Positions 42,478 to 51,901 are shown, counted from the stretch's first letter. The stretch is DNA of 64,000 bases from Pseudonocardia sp. CNS-139 (GCA_001942415.1 MKJX01000195.1:87334-151333), one strand, 5' to 3'. Notes: generated by a model not told the origin, from the sequence alone. Made by a program: numbers and translations.

Positions 42478-43656
42478 GTGGTGGCCGGGATGCCGGAACG
42501 GGCCGCGCCTCCCGTGTCGGCCGGCGGGCTGCTGCAGCTCGTGCGGCGCGGCACCGCGACCACCCGGCGCGACCTGATCCGCGTCACCGGGCTCGCCCGC
42601 TCGACCGTCACCCAGCGTGTCGACGCCCTGCTCGCCGCCCGGCTGCTCACCGAGTCGGCCGGGGAGGCCGAGGGCCGCGGCCGCCCGCCCGGCACCCTCG
42701 CGTTCGACGAGGGCCACGGGCACGTCCTCGTCGCCGGGCTGCACCGGGACCGGGCCGAGCTGGTCGCGATCGACCTCGGCGCGCGCGAGCTCGCCCGCCG
42801 CACGCTCGACATGGCGATCGGCGAGGGCCCCGAGCCGGTGCTCGCGGCCGTCGAGGCGGAGCTGACCGCGCTGCGCGCCGGCCTCGGCGGCACGACCGTC
42901 GCGCTCGGCGTCGGGGTGCCGGGGCCGGTGGACGTCGCGGTCGGGCGGGCGATGCAGCCGCCCGTGATGCCCGGCTGGCACGACTACCCGGTGCGCGACC
43001 GGCTCGCCGCGCGGTTCCGCGTGCCGGTGTTCGTGGAGAACGACGCCAACCTCATGGCGCTGGGGGAGCAGCGCGTGACCTGGCCGGACGCGCCGGCGTT
43101 GGTGCTGGTCACGGTGGGTGCGGGCATCGGGGCCGGCATCGTCGTGGACGGCACGCTCTACCGCGGTGTGGACGGCGGGGCGGGCGACATCGGGCACATC
43201 CGCATGTACGGGCACGAGGAGCGCTGCGCGTGCGGGGCGGTCGGCTGCCTGGCCGCGGTGGCCTCCGGGGACGCGCTGGTGCGCCGGCTGGCCGCGCTCG
43301 GGAAGGATGTCGCGCAGGTCGCGGACGTGCGGCGGCTCGTGCAGCAGGGCGACGCCGACGCGGTGGCCGCCGTCCGCAAGGCCGGGCAGCTCGCCGGCGA
43401 GGTGCTGACCACGGTGGTCTCGGTGCTGAACCCGGAGATCCTCGTCGTCGCCGGCGACATGGCCCACACCAACGAGCACTTCGTCACGGGGCTGCGGGAG
43501 CTGATCTACCAGCGCTCCCTGCCCCGGGCCACCCGGAACCTGCGGGTGGTGACCACGAGGCTGGGCGACGCGGCGTCGGTGCTGGGGATGCGGGAGCTGG
43601 TGCTGGACGAGGTCTACGCCCCGGCGGCGGTGGATGCCCTCCTCGCGGCCCGCTGA
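42478..43656 (+). CDS. ROK-family transcriptional regulator
   Basis: 392 aa, unbroken. N-terminal winged helix (LLQLVRRGTATTRRDLIRVTGLARSTVTQRVDALLAARLL) followed by the ROK sugar-kinase fold: VALGVGVPGPVD, FVENDANLMALGE, VTVGAGIGAGIVVDGTLYRG, and the zinc site GHIRMYGHEERCACGAVGCL. The usual Glu after the last Cys is Ala. It starts 4 bases after the permease stop; GTG 42478, GTG 42481 or ATG 42490 could be the start. Likely represses the importer and the divergent GH63 gene until a sugar binds (inference). Confidence 0.9.
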   Translation: MVAGMPERAAPPVSAGGLLQLVRRGTATTRRDLIRVTGLARSTVTQRVDALLAARLLTESAGEAEGRGRPPGTLAFDEGHGHVLVAGLHRDRAELVAIDLGARELARRTLDMAIGEGPEPVLAAVEAELTALRAGLGGTTVALGVGVPGPVDVAVGRAMQPPVMPGWHDYPVRDRLAARFRVPVFVENDANLMALGEQRVTWPDAPALVLVTVGAGIGAGIVVDGTLYRGVDGGAGDIGHIRMYGHEERCACGAVGCLAAVASGDALVRRLAALGKDVAQVADVRRLVQQGDADAVAAVRKAGQLAGEVLTTVVSVLNPEILVVAGDMAHTNEHFVTGLRELIYQRSLPRATRNLRVVTTRLGDAASVLGMRELVLDEVYAPAAVDALLAAR

Positions 43657-43660
43657 CGGT

Positions 43661-43728
43661 CCCCCTGTTGCAGCAAAGCCACCCTCACGCCGTCCGGCTG
43701 CATGGGGGTGGCTTTGCTGCAACGGGGG
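43661..43728. terminator. Long hairpin between convergent genes (dispersed palindrome, copy 2)
   Basis: Arms 43661-43690 and 43700-43728, containing GCAGCAAAGCCACCCTCACG and CATGGGGGTGGCTTTGCTGC as in copy 1, extended outward by CCCCCTGTT / AACGGGGG. The stem is about 28 pairs with few irregularities. It begins 5 bases after the ROK stop (43656) and ends 5 bases from the debranching-gene stop (43734), so it is placed as a bidirectional terminator. Confidence 0.8.
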
Positions 43729-43733
43729 TGGGG

Positions 43734-45623
43734 TTACTCGGGGGCGGTCCAGTCGGGGAGCGTGCCGTTGCTGAGGTAGGTCACCACGCGATGGCGCCGG
43801 CGGCGGCCATGCCTGGGGGCGGCAGGCCGTCGGGTAGCTGACGCTCTCGCCGTCGAACTCGGCGTACAGCTCGGGGAGCCGGTCGGAGAACTCGCCCGCG
43901 GCCGTCACCAGGCCCTCGCCCAGCGACGTCGCGACGTCGTGGCGCCCGACCCCGGCCAGCCCGAGCACCGCGATCGCGGTGTCGTGCGGCCAGACCGAGC
44001 CGCAGTGGTAGCTCAGCGGGTCGTAGCCGCCGCTGGTGCTGGTCAGGGTGCGCAGGCCGCGGCCGCCGTCGAGGTCGGGGCCGCTCAGCCGGTCGGCGAC
44101 GAGCTGGGCCTCGTCGTCGGAGAGCAGGCCGCTGGAGAGCAGGTGGCCCATGTTCGACGCGGCCCCGGTGACCGGGCGGTCGTGCCGGTCCAGCGCGATC
44201 GCGGGGTAGCGGCCCTGCCGGTCCTCGATCCAGAACGCCTGGCGGAACCGGTCGGAGAGGCCGTCGGCCCACTTGCGCCACTTGGCCGCGCCCGACCGCC
44301 CGAACGTCTCCAGCAGCGCCGCGCCGCCCTTGGCCGCCGAGTACGCGTAGCCCTGCACCTCGCAGAGCGCCAGCGGGCGTTCGGCGATCGAGCCGTCGGC
44401 CCAGCGCACGGCGCCGGCCGAGTCCTTCCAGCCCTGGTTGGCCAGCCCGCCGCCGGACGAGCCGCGGTAGGTGAGGAAGCCGTCGGGACCGGCGGTGCGG
44501 TCCATCCACGCGAGCGCGGCTTCGAGGTTGGGCAGCAGCGCCGCCACCTCGTCGTCGGGCATCCCGGCGCGCCACGCGTCGTGCAGCAGGCAGCACCACA
44601 GCGCGGTCGCGTCGATCGTCCCGTAGTAGCGCGGGGGCAGGTCGAGCCCGCCGGCGCGCAGGCCGCCGGGCCGGAACTCGTGGATGATCTTCCCGGGCTC
44701 CTCCTCCGACCAGCGGTCCTCCTGCGTGCCCTGACGGCGGGCGAGGGCGCGCAGCGTGCCGGCGGCAGCTCCGTGGAGTGCGGGAGCATCATCCGGGCCG
44801 TCCACAGGGAGTCGCGCCCGAAGAGCGTGCAGAACCACGGGCTCCCGGCGGCCGCGAACCGGTCGGCCGGGCGCAGCGGGTCGGCCAGCAGCAGCCCGTC
44901 GAGGTCGGCGAAGCTGCGTTCCAGCAGCTCGGCGCGGCGGCCGAGGCCGACGTCGGGGCGCCGCCAGCGGATCGGGGCGGCCGGGCGGAACTCCTCGGGA
45001 CCGGCCGGCGACGGCTCCACCGCGACGCGCAGCGTCCAGCGGTCGCCGGGCTCCAGGTTCAGCGGCCAGGTCAGCACGGCGTCGCGGCCGTCGGTGGCGG
45101 CCTCGGCGGCCGCCGGCTCGACGCCCAGCGCGGCGCTCAGCCGTCCGCGCGCCCACCGCACGCCCCGCACGTCCACGAGCGGGGCGACCGACTCGACCGT
45201 GACGCCGGACTTCACGACGGGCGTCGCGGCGAGGTCGCTGCGGGCGCGCAGCACGAGCTGCAGCCCGATGGCGGTGGCGCCGGCGTTGTGCAGCTCCACC
45301 TCCTCGAAGGCGCTGCGGTCGGCGAGCCGGCGGTCCCGGTGCACCCGGACGACCGTGCTCCCGCCGCGCAGCTCGCCGGCGAACCACGCGCGGGACGCGC
45401 CGTCGAGCCCGGAGCCGACGGGATGCAGGACCACCCCGTCCACGCCGATCTCCAGCCGGTTGCAGAACCGCGTGTCGCCCACATAGAGGCCCTGCGCCCC
45501 CGTGGGGCGCACCTGTCCGTCGGGGTCGGACAGCAGCTCGGCGGGCGCGGACAGCACGGTCAGCAGCTCGTCGAGGGTTGTTTCGCCTGGTCTGTCCGTC
45601 GCATGACGCGTACGGCGGCGCAT
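43734..45623 (-). CDS. Glycogen-debranching-type glycoside hydrolase (three frame breaks)
   Basis: About 630 aa with bases restored near 44760, 43826 and 43795. N-terminal debranching-associated beta domain (LLVTVLSA-like start, GLYVGDTRFCNRLEIGVDG), then an (alpha/alpha)6 barrel: GSPWFCTLFGRDSLWTARMM, YYGTIDATALWCCLLHDAWR, GLANQGWKDSAGAVRWADG, CEVQGYAYSAAKGGAALLE, SVWPHDTAIAVLGLAGVG. As sequenced it ends early at 43781; the restored frame ends VVTYLSNGTLPDWTAPE at 43734. Related to amylo-alpha-1,6-glucosidases; true substrate unknown. Cytoplasmic. Confidence 0.86.
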
Positions 45624-45909
45624 CTGAGAACTCCTGGTCCGGGCACCGGCGTGCCCTCTGTGGTCGTGCCGGGGGAACCTACAGACCGGGTTATCCGGTC
45701 CGTCCGGCGCGGTCGCGCCCTCGACGGGGAGCCCCCACCCGTCCAGGACACGGTGCACATCGCACCATGCGTTGACGACTTGCCAAGCCGCGATTGTTCC
45801 CCGACGCGGGTGAAGCGGGCCCTGCATGTGGCGGGGCACACCGGTCCGAACGATCCCGTTCGTCACGGCAGTCGAGCCGCGTCCGGCGGCTGTGCATAGG
45901 CTCGGTGGC
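45624..45909. promoter_or_regulatory. Divergent region between debranching gene and menD
   Basis: 286 bases without a gene. It should carry both promoters; TTGACG at about 45772 is a possible -35 element toward menD. No strong repeat or operator is seen. A weak ORF from 45826 reads into menD but adds residues not typical of MenD. Confidence 0.4.
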
Positions 45910-47564
45910 GTGAATCCGTCGACGATGCAGGCGCGGGTACTCGTCGACGAGCTGGTGCGCTGCGGGGTGACCGAGGCCGTACTGTGCCCCGGCTCGCGCA
46001 ACGCACCCCTGTCCTTCGCGCTCCAGGCGGCCGACGCGGCCGGCCGGCTGCGGCTGCACGTGCGCATCGACGAGCGCACGGCCGGGTTCCTCGCGCTCGG
46101 CATGGCGGCGCGCACCGGGCGTCCGGTGCCGGTGTGCACGACGTCCGGCACGGCCGTCGCGAACCTGCACCCCGCGGTGCTGGAGGCGTCGCACGCCGGG
46201 GTGCCGCTCGTGGTCCTGAGCGCCGACCGGCCGCCCGCGATGATCGGCACCGGCGCCAGCCAGACCGTCGAGCAGGCCGGGCTCTTCGGCGGGGCCGTGC
46301 GGCTCACCGTCGACGGGCCGGTCGGCGGGGGGCCGGCCGACAACGGGCGCTGGCGCACGCTCGTCGACCGGGCGTGCGCGGCCGCGGTCGGCGCGCTCGG
46401 CGGGCCGCCCGGCCCGGTGCAGGTCAACCTGCCGTTCGCGGAGCCGCTCGTGCCCGACGCCGGCACGTCCGACGCCCAGGTCCCGCCCGGCCGACCCGGC
46501 GGGCACCAGTGGACGTCGGTGCCGCCGGTCAGCCGGCGTGCCGCGCCGCTGCCGCTCGACCCGACCGCGCCCACGGTGGTCGTCGCCGGGCTCGCGCCCC
46601 CGACGACCTGCACGACCTGCCCGTTCCTGTGATCGCCGAGCCGGCGTCGGCCGCGTGGCCGGCCGGGCTGCGCACCGGGCCGTGGCTGCTCGGTGCGCCG
46701 TCCGCGGCGGAGCTCAAGCCGACGCAGGTGGTCGTGGCCGGCCGGCCGACGCTGCACCGGCCCGTCCAGCGGCTGCTCGCCGACCCGGACGTCGCCACGT
46801 ACGTGCTCGCCGACACCCGGGGTCTGCCCTGGACCGACGTGGCCGGCACCGCGTGCGCGGTCGGCGCGCTGCCGCCGCTCGCCCCCGACCCGGCCTGGAC
46901 GAAACGCTGGGCCGAGGCCGACGACGCCGCGGCCCTCGCCCTGGACCGGGCGCTGGACGACCCCGGCGCGCCCGGCGGGCTGCGGCTGGCCCGCACGCTG
47001 CTCGCGGCGCTGCCCCGGGGCGCGCAGCTGGTGCTGGGCTCCTCCAACCCGGTGCGCGACGTCGCGCTGGCCGCCGTGCCGCGGCCGGGCCTGACGATCC
47101 TGTCCAACCGGGGGGTCGCGGGCATCGACGGCACGGTCTCGACGGCCGTCGGCGCCGCGCTCGCGCACGACGGGCCGGCGTTCGCGCTGCTCGGCGACCT
47201 GACGCTGCTGCACGACACCACCGGGCTCGTCATCGGGCCCGACGAGCCGCGGCCCGACCTCACGATCGTCGTGCTCAACGACGGCGGCGGGGGCATCTTC
47301 GGGCTGCTGGAGCAGGGCGCGCCGGAGCACGCCCCGGCGTTCGAGCGGGTCTTCGGCACGCCGCACGGCGTGGACCTGGCCGCGCTGTGCGCCGCGACCG
47401 GCACCGGGCACGTCCTCGTCGACGACGTCGGCGGGCTGCCCGACGCGCTCGCCCCGGCGGCGGGGCTGCGGGTGGTGGAGGTCCGCACCGACCGCCGCGA
47501 GCTGCGCGAAGGCCACGCGCGGCTGCGCGCGGTGATCGACGAGGCGGTCGCGGCCGCGCTCTAG
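45910..47564 (+). CDS. menD: 2-succinyl-5-enolpyruvyl-6-hydroxy-3-cyclohexene-1-carboxylate synthase (one frame break)
   Basis: About 551 aa with one base restored near 46600. A thiamine-diphosphate enzyme that adds 2-oxoglutarate to isochorismate, the first committed menaquinone step after MenF. N-terminus NPSTMQARVLVDELVRCGVTEAVLCPGSRN is typical; RIDERTAGFLALGMA follows; the ThDP/Mg motif is FALLGDLTLLHDTTGLVIG with NDGGGGIFGLLEQGAP. GTG 45910 chosen over upstream starts because of the family N-terminus. Its TAG shares the tetranucleotide CTAG with the stop of menF on the other strand. Equivalent to Rv0555. Confidence 0.94.
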
Positions 47565-48795
47565 CCGAGGGCTTCCAGCGCGTCCCGGACCGGCACCATC
47601 TTCGCCGCGGCCTCGCGCACCTCGCTGTCCGGATCGGAGCCGGCGACGATCCCGCAGCCGGCGAACAGCGCGCGACCGGCCCGTCGAGCTGGGCGCAGCG
47701 CAGCGCGATGCCCAGCTCGCCGTCGCCGTGCCCGTCGACCCAGCCGACGGGTCCGGCGTAGCGGCCCCGGTCCATGCGCTCCAGCTCGGTGATCAGCGCG
47801 AGCGCGGCGGCGCGGGGCGTGCCGCCCACGGCGGCCGTAGGGTGCACGGCCGCGGCCAGCGCCAGCAGCGGGGCGGGAGCGGCCGGGTCGAGCGTGCCGC
47901 GCACGTCGCTGGCCAGGTGCGAGACGTTCGGCAGCGCGAGCACGGACGGGCTGTCCGGCACGTCCAGGTCGCGGCAGAACGGGCGCAGGGTCTCGGCGAG
48001 CGAGTCGACCGCGAGCGCGTGCTCGTGGCGGTCCTTGGCCGAGCCGAGGAGCTGCCCGGACAGGTCGTCGCCGCGGCCGGGCCAGATCGTGCCGGCCAGC
48101 ACCCGGGACGAGACGGTGCCCGCCTCCCGCCGCACCAGCAGTTCGGGCGTCGCGCCGACGAGCCCGTCGACGGCGTACGACCAGCAGGTCGGATAGCGCT
48201 CCACCAGGCCGCGCAGCAGGAAGCGGGGGTCGAGCGGGGCGTCCGCGATCGCCAGGAGGTCGTGCGCGAGCGCCGCCTTCTCCAAGGCGCCGCCCGCATC
48301 CGCCGCACGGCCTCCGCGACCGCGAGCCGGTACCGGTCGACGGGCAGCCGGCCGTCGGCGAACCGGAGCGGGCCGCTGCGCCGCACGGGCGTGACGGCCT
48401 GCACGGCGGACCGGCCGCCGTCCACGTCGAACTCGGTGATCCAGCCGACGCCGTCCCGCGCCCGGCCAGCACCCGCGGCACGACCAGGACCGATCCCGGT
48501 GAGTCGGGCGCGAACGTGAAGCTCGCGAACGCGACCGGGCCGGTGCCCGGCAGCCCGACCTCGTCGCGCACGTCGAGGCGTTCGGTGAACGCCCGCCACC
48601 ACACGTCGGCCTCGGCGAACCGGCCGGGCCCCGTGGTGCTGATCCGGCGACCTCACCCCACCCCACCAGGCCGTCCCCGCCACGGATCCAGGAGAGCGGG
48701 TTGCGGTCGTCGGGCAGCAGGTCGACGAGCCGGTCGGGGACGTCGGCGGGCCTGCTGCGCACGGCCAACCCGGTGGGTAGCGGGGCGGTCGTCAC
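47561..48795 (-). CDS. menF: Isochorismate synthase (four frame breaks)
   Basis: About 412 aa with bases restored near 48650, 48467, 48293 and 47675. A chorismate-binding-family enzyme that makes isochorismate for MenD. Motifs: GATPELLVRREAGTVSSRVLAGT, SAKDRHEHALAVDSLAE, LASDVRGTL, AVHPTAAVGGTPRAAALALI, RGRYAGPVGWVDGHGDGELG, and the last stretch ALFAGCGIVAGSDPDSEVRE. The GTG at 48795 begins VTTAPLPTGLAVRSRPADVP. Four breaks in 1.2 kb is the densest cluster in the window, yet the protein is fully recoverable. Convergent with menD. Confidence 0.9.
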
Positions 48796-48887
48796 GTACC
48801 CGAGGGTAAGAGGCGCCGCGCCCGTCCGCGCGCCCGGTCGACGAGGCCCGGCACACACCCGCCCGGACGCCAGTAGCATCGACCGCC

Positions 48888-49396
48888 GTGACCAGCGGCG
48901 CGGGAACCACCGGAACGGGCAGCGGGCGCACCCGGGCCGTCGACGAGCTGGCCTCCCTCCTGCGCCCCGCCGGGCGGGCCGTGCGCCGGAAGCTGCCCGA
49001 GATCGTGGCCGGGTTCGCGGTGCTGGTCACCGCGCTGGCCGTGTTCGCCGTCGCCGGGGCCGCGCTGAACGACCGCGCCATCGCCGCCAACCCGGCCATC
49101 GCCCAGGCCGAGGTGCTCGACGGCTCCACGTTCTTCCGCACGCTCGTCCGGTTCACGGTCGCGAACGGCGAGGCCGTGGTGCCGGCGGCGGGCGTGTTCT
49201 ACCCGCGCGGGCTGCAGGTGGGGCAGTCGGTGGCGGTCGAGTACGACGTCACGACCCGGACCTCGTCCGCGTCGCCGGCCGCAGCGCCTTCGACGCGGCG
49301 CTGCCGATGTTCGGCGGGGTGGCGGTCGTGTGGGCGGCGCTGCTCCCGCTGGCGCTGTGGCTGCGCCGCCGCCGGGCGGCCGCACCGGCCTCCTAG
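48888..49396 (+). CDS. DUF3592 two-helix membrane protein (one frame break)
   Basis: About 169 aa with one base restored near 49255. Two helices (IVAGFAVLVTALAVFAVAGAAL and PMFGGVAVVWAALLPLALWL) flank an extracytoplasmic beta-rich loop (AQAEVLDGSTFFRTLVRFTV, GVFYPRGLQVGQSVAVEYDV). This is the DUF3592 layout; function unknown. The position after menD/menF corresponds to Rv0556. Confidence 0.8.
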
Positions 49397-49650
49397 TCGG
49401 CCGGTCGCAACCACACGAGCCGCACGGACGTCTCGGCGCGCGACAGCAGCCAGTGGGCATTGCCCGCCGACGTGAACGTGCCCCGCAGGTCTCCCTCGTA
49501 GCCGACGACGAAGGCCTGCTCGCCGTCGTCGAGGCCCCAGCCGATGATCTGGAGGTCCTCGTCGTCGCTGTCCTCCACCAGCGCGAACGCGCGGGGCGCG
49601 CGGCTGGCGACGAAGGCTTGGAGCGGGCTCGGGCTGTCGGCGAGAGACAT
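49393..49650 (-). CDS. Hypothetical 85-aa protein beside the XRE/DUF397 cassette
   Basis: MSLADSPSPLQAFVASRAPRAF, then ALVEDSDDEDLQIIGWGLDD, EQAFVVGYEGDLRGTFTSAG, ETSVRLVWLRPAD. It looks like a small beta-sheet domain; no family named. AGGAG precedes the ATG at 49650. It is divergent from the XRE regulator, and similar short genes often sit beside DUF397 cassettes in actinobacteria. Confidence 0.7.
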   Translation of the reverse strand: MSLADSPSPLQAFVASRAPRAFALVEDSDDEDLQIIGWGLDDGEQAFVVGYEGDLRGTFTSAGNAHWLLSRAETSVRLVWLRPAD

Positions 49651-49740
49651 CGGGGCTCCTCGCAGGAGATCGGAAGGGGCGCGCGCGGTGCGACCGTGTG
49701 TGGTCGGTAGCTTGCTCACAGCTTGCTCCTGCACGGGGCG

Positions 49741-49775
49741 ATTGTGCAAGCCTTGCAAATGCATTCATTGCAGAT
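49741..49775. promoter_or_regulatory. TTGCAA-rich operator-like block upstream of the XRE regulator
   Basis: Within 35 bases: ATTGTGCAAGCCTTGCAAAT then GCATTCATTGCAG, giving several TGCAA/TTGCA half-sites, one pair as an imperfect inverted repeat (TGCAAATG ... CATTGCA). The AT content is far above the background. It lies between the divergent 85-aa gene and the XRE gene, a natural place for autoregulation. Confidence 0.45.
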
Positions 49776-49794
49776 GACTCGAACGGGGGATCAG

Positions 49795-50616
49795 GTGCCG
49801 AGGGAACGACAGGCGCCGCCGACCGTGCGCTCGCGCCGGCTGGCGTTCGAGCTGCGCCGCCTGCGCGAGGCCGCCGGGCTCACCCGCGAGCAGGTCTCGG
49901 AGGAGACCGGGATCAACCCCGCGACCCTCTACCGCATCGAGACGGCCGCCGGCCGTGCCCGCCCGCAGCGGCGCACGATGATCGCGCTGCTCAACCTCTA
50001 CGGCGCCGGCGAGCAGCAGCGCGCCGACCTGCTCGCGCTCTCGCGGGAGGCCGACGTCCAGGGTTGGCTGCGGCCCTACCACGCGGAGCTGCCGGAGCAC
50101 TACACGGCGTACATCTCGTTCGAGGCCGAGGCGCGGACGGTGCGCAACTACGAGTCGCTGTTCATCCCCGGCCTGCTGCAGACCGAGGACTACGCCCGGG
50201 CCGTGATCCGCGGCAACCTGCCGATGGCGAGCCAGACGGAGGTCGAGCAGCGGGTGCAGGCGCGGATGGAGCGTCAGGCGGTGTTCGCCAAGGAGAAGCC
50301 GGTGCAGCTTTGGGCGATCGTCGACGAGGCCGCGCTGCGCCGGCAGGTCGGTGGGGCGCAAGTCATGCGCCGGCAGATGACCAGCGTTCTCGCCGCCGCC
50401 CGCGAACCGCACCTGACATTCCAGATGATTCCGCTGTCAGCCGGTGCTCACGCCGGGATGAGCGGTTCGTTCGTGCTCATGGACTTCCCGAACCCGGCCG
50501 ACCCCGAGGTCGTCTACATCGAGAGCATGGCGGGGGACCTGTTCCTGGAAGCCGAAGCCGATGTCCGCCGGTATACCCTTCTGTTCGACAACCTCCGTGC
50601 CGTGGCGATGAGCTGA
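49795..50616 (+). CDS. XRE regulator with DUF5753 (Scr1/WhiJ-like)
   Basis: 273 aa, unbroken, GTG start preceded by GGGGA. Helix-turn-helix at about 12-65 (LAFELRRLREAAGLTREQVSEETGINPATLYRIETAAGRARP), then DUF5753 (about 85-268): NYESLFIPGLLQTEDYARAVIRG, LWAIVDEAALRRQVGGAQVM, FQMIPLSAGAHAGMSGSFVL, YIESMAGDLFLEAEADV. These regulators occur by the dozen in actinomycetes, each paired with a DUF397 gene, and are classed as antitoxin-like. TGATG couples it to the DUF397 gene behind it. Confidence 0.93.
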   Translation: MPRERQAPPTVRSRRLAFELRRLREAAGLTREQVSEETGINPATLYRIETAAGRARPQRRTMIALLNLYGAGEQQRADLLALSREADVQGWLRPYHAELPEHYTAYISFEAEARTVRNYESLFIPGLLQTEDYARAVIRGNLPMASQTEVEQRVQARMERQAVFAKEKPVQLWAIVDEAALRRQVGGAQVMRRQMTSVLAAAREPHLTFQMIPLSAGAHAGMSGSFVLMDFPNPADPEVVYIESMAGDLFLEAEADVRRYTLLFDNLRAVAMS

Positions 50617-50882
50617 TGACTCGATCGGCCTGGTCGCTGGCCTGGCACAGGACGAGTGACACAGGGGTGGGCAAGATGCAGCGGGCGAGCTTGGCACGGG
50701 CCGTGTGGCGCAAGAGCAGCTACAGCGGCGGCAACGGTCAGTGCGTCGAGGTGGCGTTTGCCGGTGAGGCCGTCGGGGTGCGTGATTCCAAGGACCGGTC
50801 GGGTCCGGTGCTGGTGTTCGAGGCGCGGGACTGGGCGGCGTTCGTCGCCGGTGTCGTGGGAGGCGACTTCGGTGGCAGGTGA
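50616..50882 (+). CDS. DUF397 protein, copy 1
   Basis: 88 aa from the coupled ATG, or 68 aa from ATG 50676. Core: VWRKSSYSGGNGQCVEVAFA, GVRDSKDRSGPVLVFEARDW, AAFVAGVVGGDFGGR. DUF397 proteins are the small partners of XRE/DUF5753 regulators and influence development and antibiotic production in Streptomyces. Confidence 0.9.
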   Translation: MTRSAWSLAWHRTSDTGVGKMQRASLARAVWRKSSYSGGNGQCVEVAFAGEAVGVRDSKDRSGPVLVFEARDWAAFVAGVVGGDFGGR

Positions 50883-51078
50883 GCGGCTGGTTGGCGCCGT
50901 GTGGCGCAAGAGCAGCTACAGCAGCGGCAACAGCCAGTGCGTCGAGGTGGCGTTCGCCGGCGAGGCCGTCGGGGTGCGGGACTCCAAGGACCGGTCGGGT
51001 CCGGTGCTGGTGTTCGAGGCGCGGGAGTGGGCGGCGTTCGTCGGCGGTGTGACCGGCGGCGAGTTCGACCGCATGTGA
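50872..51078 (+). CDS. DUF397 protein, copy 2 (tandem duplicate)
   Basis: 68 aa: VWRKSSYSSGNSQCVEVAFA, GVRDSKDRSGPVLVFEAREW, AAFVGGVTGGEFDRM. Nearly identical in DNA to copy 1 over about 160 bases, so a recent duplication. Its GTG lies inside the end of copy 1 (overlap of 11 bases). The C-terminal eight residues differ most. Confidence 0.85.
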   Translation: MAGERLVGAVWRKSSYSSGNSQCVEVAFAGEAVGVRDSKDRSGPVLVFEAREWAAFVGGVTGGEFDRM

Positions 51079-51081
51079 GGG

Positions 51082-51901
51082 TCAGGTGCGGCGGGTCGTC
51101 AGCGCCACACCCAGCACCGCCAGCGCCATCCCGCCGATCGCGACCGGGCCGAGCGTCTCGCCGAACATCGCCCACGCCATCAGCGCCGTGACCCCCGGGA
51201 CGAGGTAGAAGTAGCTGGTCACCTGGTCGCCGCGCCCCGGCGCAGCATCAGGAAGAGCAGCGAGATCCCGCCGCCGGTGAGCACCAGCACCGACCACACG
51301 AGCGCGCCGACCAGCTCCGGCGTCCAGTCGAACCGGAACGCGTCCAACCCCACCGCGAACGGCAGCGTCACGGCGATCGACGCGGCGAACTGCACGACCT
51401 GCCCGGTGCGCAGGTCGAAGTCGGGGCAGAACCGCTTCTGGTAGAGCGTGCCCGCGGTGATCGCGACCAGCGCCATCAGCGTCAGCCCGAGCGTCAGCGC
51501 GGAGAGGCCCTCGGTGGTGAGCCGGTTCGAGACGACGAGCGCCACACCGGCGAACCCGAGCAGCAGCCCGGCGACCTGCAGCCGGCTCAGCCGCTCACCG
51601 AGCACCCCGGCGGCGACGGCGGTGAGCACCGGCTGCAGGTTCACCACCAGCGCCGCGACCGCGGCCGGCATCCCCGCCGCGACCGCCGTCCACACGCCGC
51701 CGAGGTAGCCCGCCTGGATGCCGATGCCGGCCACCGCGAGGTGCGCGGCCTGCCGCGGCGCCGGCCACGGCGCCCGCGCGACGGCGGCCAGCGCCAGCAT
51801 GAGCACGACCACCCCCGCGTAGCGCAGCACCAGGAAGCCGAGCGGTTCCGCGTACGGCGCCGCGAACGCGCGACGACGAACCCGGACGACCAGATCACCA
51901 C
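51082..51901 (-). CDS. EamA/DMT-family transporter (two frame breaks, uncertain start)
   Basis: About 273 aa with bases restored near 51872 and 51240. Two EamA halves with about ten helices: LGFLVLRYAGVVVLMLALAAV, AVAALVVNLQPVLTAVAAGV, GLLLGFAGVALVVSNRL, LVGALVWSVLVLTGGGISLLFL, and after the second break GDQVTSYFYLVPGVTALMAW with GMALAVLGVALTTRR. A small-molecule or metabolite exporter of unknown substrate. The first helix is preceded in frame by residues ATTSPTSSRAAFAVRATPFAF without a start codon; GTG 51901 is the first usable start, so the 5' end may also be damaged. Confidence 0.82.

Noticed and set aside
41794..45387. 1197-codon minus-strand frame
   Set aside because: Only its part at about 43826-44760 is real (middle of the debranching gene); the rest is antisense to ROK and the permeases.
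44085..47516. 1143-codon minus-strand frame spanning menD
   Set aside because: Only the portion downstream of 45623 is coding (N-terminus of the debranching gene); the remainder is antisense to menD.
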